Assembly (NCBI GenBank): GCA_034434515.1
Contig: DAOTZA010000036.1
Span: forward strand, 1 to 7,977
Direction of reading: 5' to 3'
Source: NAK19 sp034434515
GTDB lineage: Bacteria > Chloroflexota > Anaerolineae > Anaerolineales > UBA4823
Length of the DNA stretch: 7,977 nt
Shown here: one piece after another, positions 5,621 through 7,977 of the stretch
Layout of the letters: each line of letters opens with the position of its first letter
Position numbering within the stretch: position 1 is the stretch's first letter
Translations under genes and position numbers: made by a program
The notes under the pieces: model-generated
What the model was told of the DNA's origin: nothing
Databases searched by the model: none
Seen by the model: only the letters and a program-made list of their open reading frames with translations

Positions 5621-6643
5621 TTGAGAATCGATGATTTTGATTATTCCCTTCCTGAAGAATTAATTGCTCAAACACCTGCCGAGCCGAGAGATTCAGCGAG
5701 ATTAATGGTAGCTTTTCGCGAATCGCGACGGGTCGAACATGCGGTTTTTCGCGAGATCGGCAGATATTTGGAAGCCGGAGATTTGTTAGTGGTGAACGAA
5801 ACACGTGTCATTCCTGCCCGCCTCTTTGCCAGAAAGGCAATTAGCGGGGGGAAAGTGGAAATTTTGCTCCTTAAGAAAATTGATGATTTAAAGTGGCAGG
5901 CTCTCGTCGGTGGAAAACGCGTTCGGGAGGGCACTGAACTGAGGTTTGGAAATCAGCTCCGCGCCTGGGTGATTGAGGCTATGGATGGAGCAGAGCGTTT
6001 GATTCAATTTGAGCAACCCGTTGAGCCACACCTGAGCAAATTAGGGCATACCCCTTTGCCCCCGTACATCCATCGGTGGACTGACAATGTCGCCGAACGC
6101 TATCAGACTGTATTTGCCAAAGTGGACGGTTCGGCTGCTGCCCCTACCGCAGGTTTGCATTTCACTCCCCAATTGATAGACGAATTGCAGAACCAGGGAG
6201 TTCGGTTTGCACGACTTATCCTCCATATCGGGTTAGATACCTTTGCGCCGGTTACCGAGGAAGATCCGACTCAACATCGAATGCATACAGAATGGTGTCA
6301 GGTTGGCGAGGAGACGATTCGATTGATCAAAGAGACCCGTCAAATCGGAAAACGGGTGATTGCGGTTGGGACGACCAGTGTGCGGGCTTTGGAAACAGCG
6401 GCAACGCACAGTCCATCGGGAGACATCTTACCGTACACGGGTTTGACTGACCTGTACATTTTGCCAGGCTATACCTTCAAGGTTGTTCAAGGCTTGATTA
6501 CCAATTTTCACCTGCCACGATCAACCTTGTTGATGCTGGTCTCTGCTTTTGCAGAACGAGAATGGGTGTTGAGCCTGTATCAACTGGCAATTCAATTGCG
6601 TTATCGGTTTTACTCTTTTGGGGATGCAATGTTGCTCTTATGA
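5621..6643 (+). CDS. queA: S-adenosylmethionine:tRNA ribosyltransferase-isomerase
   Basis: Transfers and rearranges the ribose of S-adenosylmethionine onto preQ1 in tRNA to make epoxyqueuosine, the penultimate step of queuosine synthesis, in the cytosol. The 340 residues are complete, ending in the family's usual RYRFYSFGDAMLLL. Motifs: DFDYSLPEELIAQ (5-17), NETRVIPARL (59-68), LPPYIHR (146-152), GSAAAPTAGLHFT (170-182), HIGLDTFAPV (202-211), HRMHTEW (219-225), GTTSVRALE (250-258) and FHLPRSTLLMLVSAF (296-310). The start must be the TTG at 5621: homology begins at once, and the nearby ATG at 5631 is out of frame. No ribosome site precedes the TTG, so translation is probably coupled to the gene ending six bases before. 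tgt and preQ1 genes would have to lie elsewhere. Confidence 0.96.
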   Translation: MRIDDFDYSLPEELIAQTPAEPRDSARLMVAFRESRRVEHAVFREIGRYLEAGDLLVVNETRVIPARLFARKAISGGKVEILLLKKIDDLKWQALVGGKRVREGTELRFGNQLRAWVIEAMDGAERLIQFEQPVEPHLSKLGHTPLPPYIHRWTDNVAERYQTVFAKVDGSAAAPTAGLHFTPQLIDELQNQGVRFARLILHIGLDTFAPVTEEDPTQHRMHTEWCQVGEETIRLIKETRQIGKRVIAVGTTSVRALETAATHSPSGDILPYTGLTDLYILPGYTFKVVQGLITNFHLPRSTLLMLVSAFAEREWVLSLYQLAIQLRYRFYSFGDAMLLL

Positions 6644-7317
6644 ATCTGGCAAAATGGGACTACTTAGAGGAAGAAATCTTGAACTGCCGTCGGTGTGGAC
6701 GGTTAGTCGCCTGGCGCGAACAAGTTGCCACCAGCAAGCGTAAGGCTTTTCGAGACCAGGATTACTGGGGCAAACCTGTACCCGGTTTTGGAGACCCTCG
6801 GGCGCGGATCTTGATTGTGGGTTTAGCGCCTGGAGCACATGGGGCTAACCGTACGGGTCGGATGTTTACCGGCGATTCCTCGGGAGATTTTCTTTATCAG
6901 GCTTTGTATAAAGCCGGGTTTGCCAATCAGCCAGTTGCCAGATCTCGCGGGGATGGATTGGAATTAAGGGATGTTTATATTGGGGCTATCTGTCGCTGTG
7001 TTCCTCCAGCTAATAAACCAACGCCTGGAGAAATCCGCAATTGTGTACCGTATTTACATCGAGAGATTGCGTTGCTATCCCGTTTACAGGTTGTGGTGGC
7101 ACTAGGAAGAATTGCCTTTGAACAAATGGTGTCTTATTATGGATTTTCTCCAAAGCCCACTTTCCGACATGGGAGTAGCTATAAAGCTCCCCATCAGTCT
7201 ATTGTGCTCATCGCTTCCTACCACCCAAGCCGGCAAAACACGCAAACCGGGCGTTTAACCGAGCAGATGTTCGACCAGATTTGGGTGCAGGCGAAATCTT
7301 TATTAGAAGGAGCGTGA
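6640..7317 (+). CDS. Family 5 (UDGb-type) uracil-DNA glycosylase, iron-sulfur
   Basis: Removes uracil, and in studied relatives also other deaminated bases, from DNA to start base excision repair. With the start at 6640 it has 225 residues. Motif 1 is GLAPGAHGANRTGRMFTGD (61-79): the alanine-rich GLAPGAHG form marks family 5, which lacks the acidic residue or Asn of other families. Motif 2 is ASYHPSRQN (192-200) with His195. Four cysteines fit the [4Fe-4S] cluster: Cys16 and Cys19 (CRRC), Cys120 (RCVPPANK) and Cys135. The start overlaps the queA stop as ATGA. An in-frame ATG at 6562 would add 26 residues translated from inside queA, and family members begin near the CxxC motif, so it is rejected. 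No clear ribosome site; coupled translation is likely. Confidence 0.92.
   Translation: MNLAKWDYLEEEILNCRRCGRLVAWREQVATSKRKAFRDQDYWGKPVPGFGDPRARILIVGLAPGAHGANRTGRMFTGDSSGDFLYQALYKAGFANQPVARSRGDGLELRDVYIGAICRCVPPANKPTPGEIRNCVPYLHREIALLSRLQVVVALGRIAFEQMVSYYGFSPKPTFRHGSSYKAPHQSIVLIASYHPSRQNTQTGRLTEQMFDQIWVQAKSLLEGA
7307..7312 (+). promoter_or_regulatory. Ribosome binding site for the TTG start at 7319
   Basis: AAGGAG lies six bases before the TTG at 7319-7321 and inside the last codons of the glycosylase gene. It supports TTG as the true start, together with the family-typical first residues that follow. Confidence 0.7.
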
Positions 7318-7318
7318 A

Positions 7319-7977
7319 TTGCGAGCGGTAGATATCATCATCAAAAAGCGTGATAAGCAAGAGCTCACAGCGGATGAAATCGAGTGGTTTATTCAAGGGT
7401 ATGTTAATGGGGATATCCCCGATTATCAAGCAGCAGCCTGGGCAATGGCAGTTTTGCTTAATGGGATGACCGATGAAGAAACCACTGCCTTGACTCTGGC
7501 GATGGCTCATACCGGTGAGATGTTAGACCTTCGTTCGGTCGTACCGATTGCAGTTGATAAACATTCAACCGGCGGCGTTGGGGACAAGACGACCCTTGTT
7601 GTTGCTCCGCTCGTGGCGGCCTGCGGTTTACCGGTCGGAAAGATGTCCGGTAGAGGGTTGGGCTTTAGCGGTGGAACGCTGGATAAACTGGAGTCAATTC
7701 GCGGTTTTCGGGCGGACTTAACGACAGAGCAATTTCTAAGTCAATTAGCCAGAGTAGGGGTGGTTGTTTGCGGTCAAACGGCTGATTTAGCTCCCGCCGA
7801 TGGCAAGTTATATGCGTTACGAGATGTGACCGGAACAGTGCAATCCATTCCGCTAATCGCCTCCTCGATTATGAGTAAGAAAATTGCTGCTGGTGCTCAA
7901 GCCATTGTTTTGGATGTTAAAGTCGGCCTTGGCGCTTTCATGAAAACCCTTGCTGAAGCCGAGCAATTAGCTCGCTT
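7319..7977 (+). CDS. Pyrimidine-nucleoside (thymidine) phosphorylase, N-terminal half
   Basis: Phosphorolysis of thymidine or uridine to the free base and (deoxy)ribose 1-phosphate, in pyrimidine salvage. 219 codons are present, about half of the usual 430-440; the rest is beyond the window. The protein opens MRAVDIIIKKRDKQELTADEI, typical of the family. Active-site segments: KHSTGGVGDK (81-90), SGRGLGFSGGTLDKLE (110-125), Arg168 in YALRDVTGTV, Ser183 and Lys187 in ASSIMSKK (positions equal to E. coli Arg171, Ser186, Lys190), and VKVGLGAFMK (200-209). In the signature GFSGGT replaces the more common GHTGGT. The TTG start has AAGGAG six bases upstream and begins one base after the glycosylase stop. 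deoA or pdp are both possible names; which base is preferred cannot be told from this half. Confidence 0.94.
   Translation, partial: MRAVDIIIKKRDKQELTADEIEWFIQGYVNGDIPDYQAAAWAMAVLLNGMTDEETTALTLAMAHTGEMLDLRSVVPIAVDKHSTGGVGDKTTLVVAPLVAACGLPVGKMSGRGLGFSGGTLDKLESIRGFRADLTTEQFLSQLARVGVVVCGQTADLAPADGKLYALRDVTGTVQSIPLIASSIMSKKIAAGAQAIVLDVKVGLGAFMKTLAEAEQLAR

Noticed and set aside
6562..6639. Longer start for the uracil-DNA glycosylase inside queA
   Set aside because: The extra 26 residues are the end of queA read in another frame; family members start close to the CxxC motif, and ATG at 6640 gives the usual ATGA overlap.
1..7977. Defence system, mobile element, CRISPR array or biosynthetic cluster
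   Set aside because: No transposase, integrase, repeat-spacer pattern, toxin-antitoxin pair, nuclease-effector pair or biosynthetic enzyme is seen; all long frames are explained by housekeeping or known families.

Overview
The window is an ordinary housekeeping stretch of a bacterial chromosome, most likely from the Chloroflexota (Anaerolineae-like). The evidence for that placement is recognition of the protein flavours: an AlkZ-related protein, an M23 peptidase with a golvesin-like front domain, a family 5 uracil-DNA glycosylase, and the order ruvB / DUF2905 / queA. No marker gene settles the taxonomy, so this is inference. There is no tRNA, rRNA, CRISPR array, insertion sequence or phage gene in the window.

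Left part (1-2313), all on the minus strand. Reading in the direction of transcription: an AlkZ/YcaQ-related winged-helix protein (2313-1465), a class I fructose-1,6-bisphosphatase (1387-353) with its own likely promoter and a 12-bp palindrome in the leader, a hairpin that may terminate it (281-242), and the first 58 codons of an exported protein of unknown function (176-1), cut by the window edge.

Middle (2428-4233). An M23 metallopeptidase with all metal ligands but no visible signal peptide runs on the plus strand and meets uracil phosphoribosyltransferase (upp) tail to tail with a 12-bp gap. The upp start is better placed at 4233 than at the upstream ATG at 4245, because a GGAG ribosome site lies between the two.

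Right part (4312-7977), a tight plus-strand operon: ruvB, a small DUF2905 membrane protein, queA, a family 5 uracil-DNA glycosylase, and a pyrimidine-nucleoside (thymidine) phosphorylase that runs off the window. Gaps are 16, 6, -4 (ATGA overlap) and 1 bases. Two of the genes start with TTG. upp and ruvB are divergent; the 78 bp between them hold an ATTATAAT palindrome that reads as a perfect -10 box on both strands, and a second TATAAT placed so close to the ruvB ATG that the mRNA is probably leaderless.

Functionally, the right side joins DNA repair (RuvB branch migration, uracil excision), tRNA queuosine synthesis (QueA) and pyrimidine salvage (phosphorylase, Upp). The uracil released by the glycosylase or the phosphorylase is the substrate of Upp, which gives the cluster a plausible shared theme. 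I see no clearly undescribed system; the most interesting items are the AlkZ-like protein whose expected catalytic motif is replaced, the symmetric bidirectional promoter with a leaderless ruvB, and the signal-less M23 enzyme.
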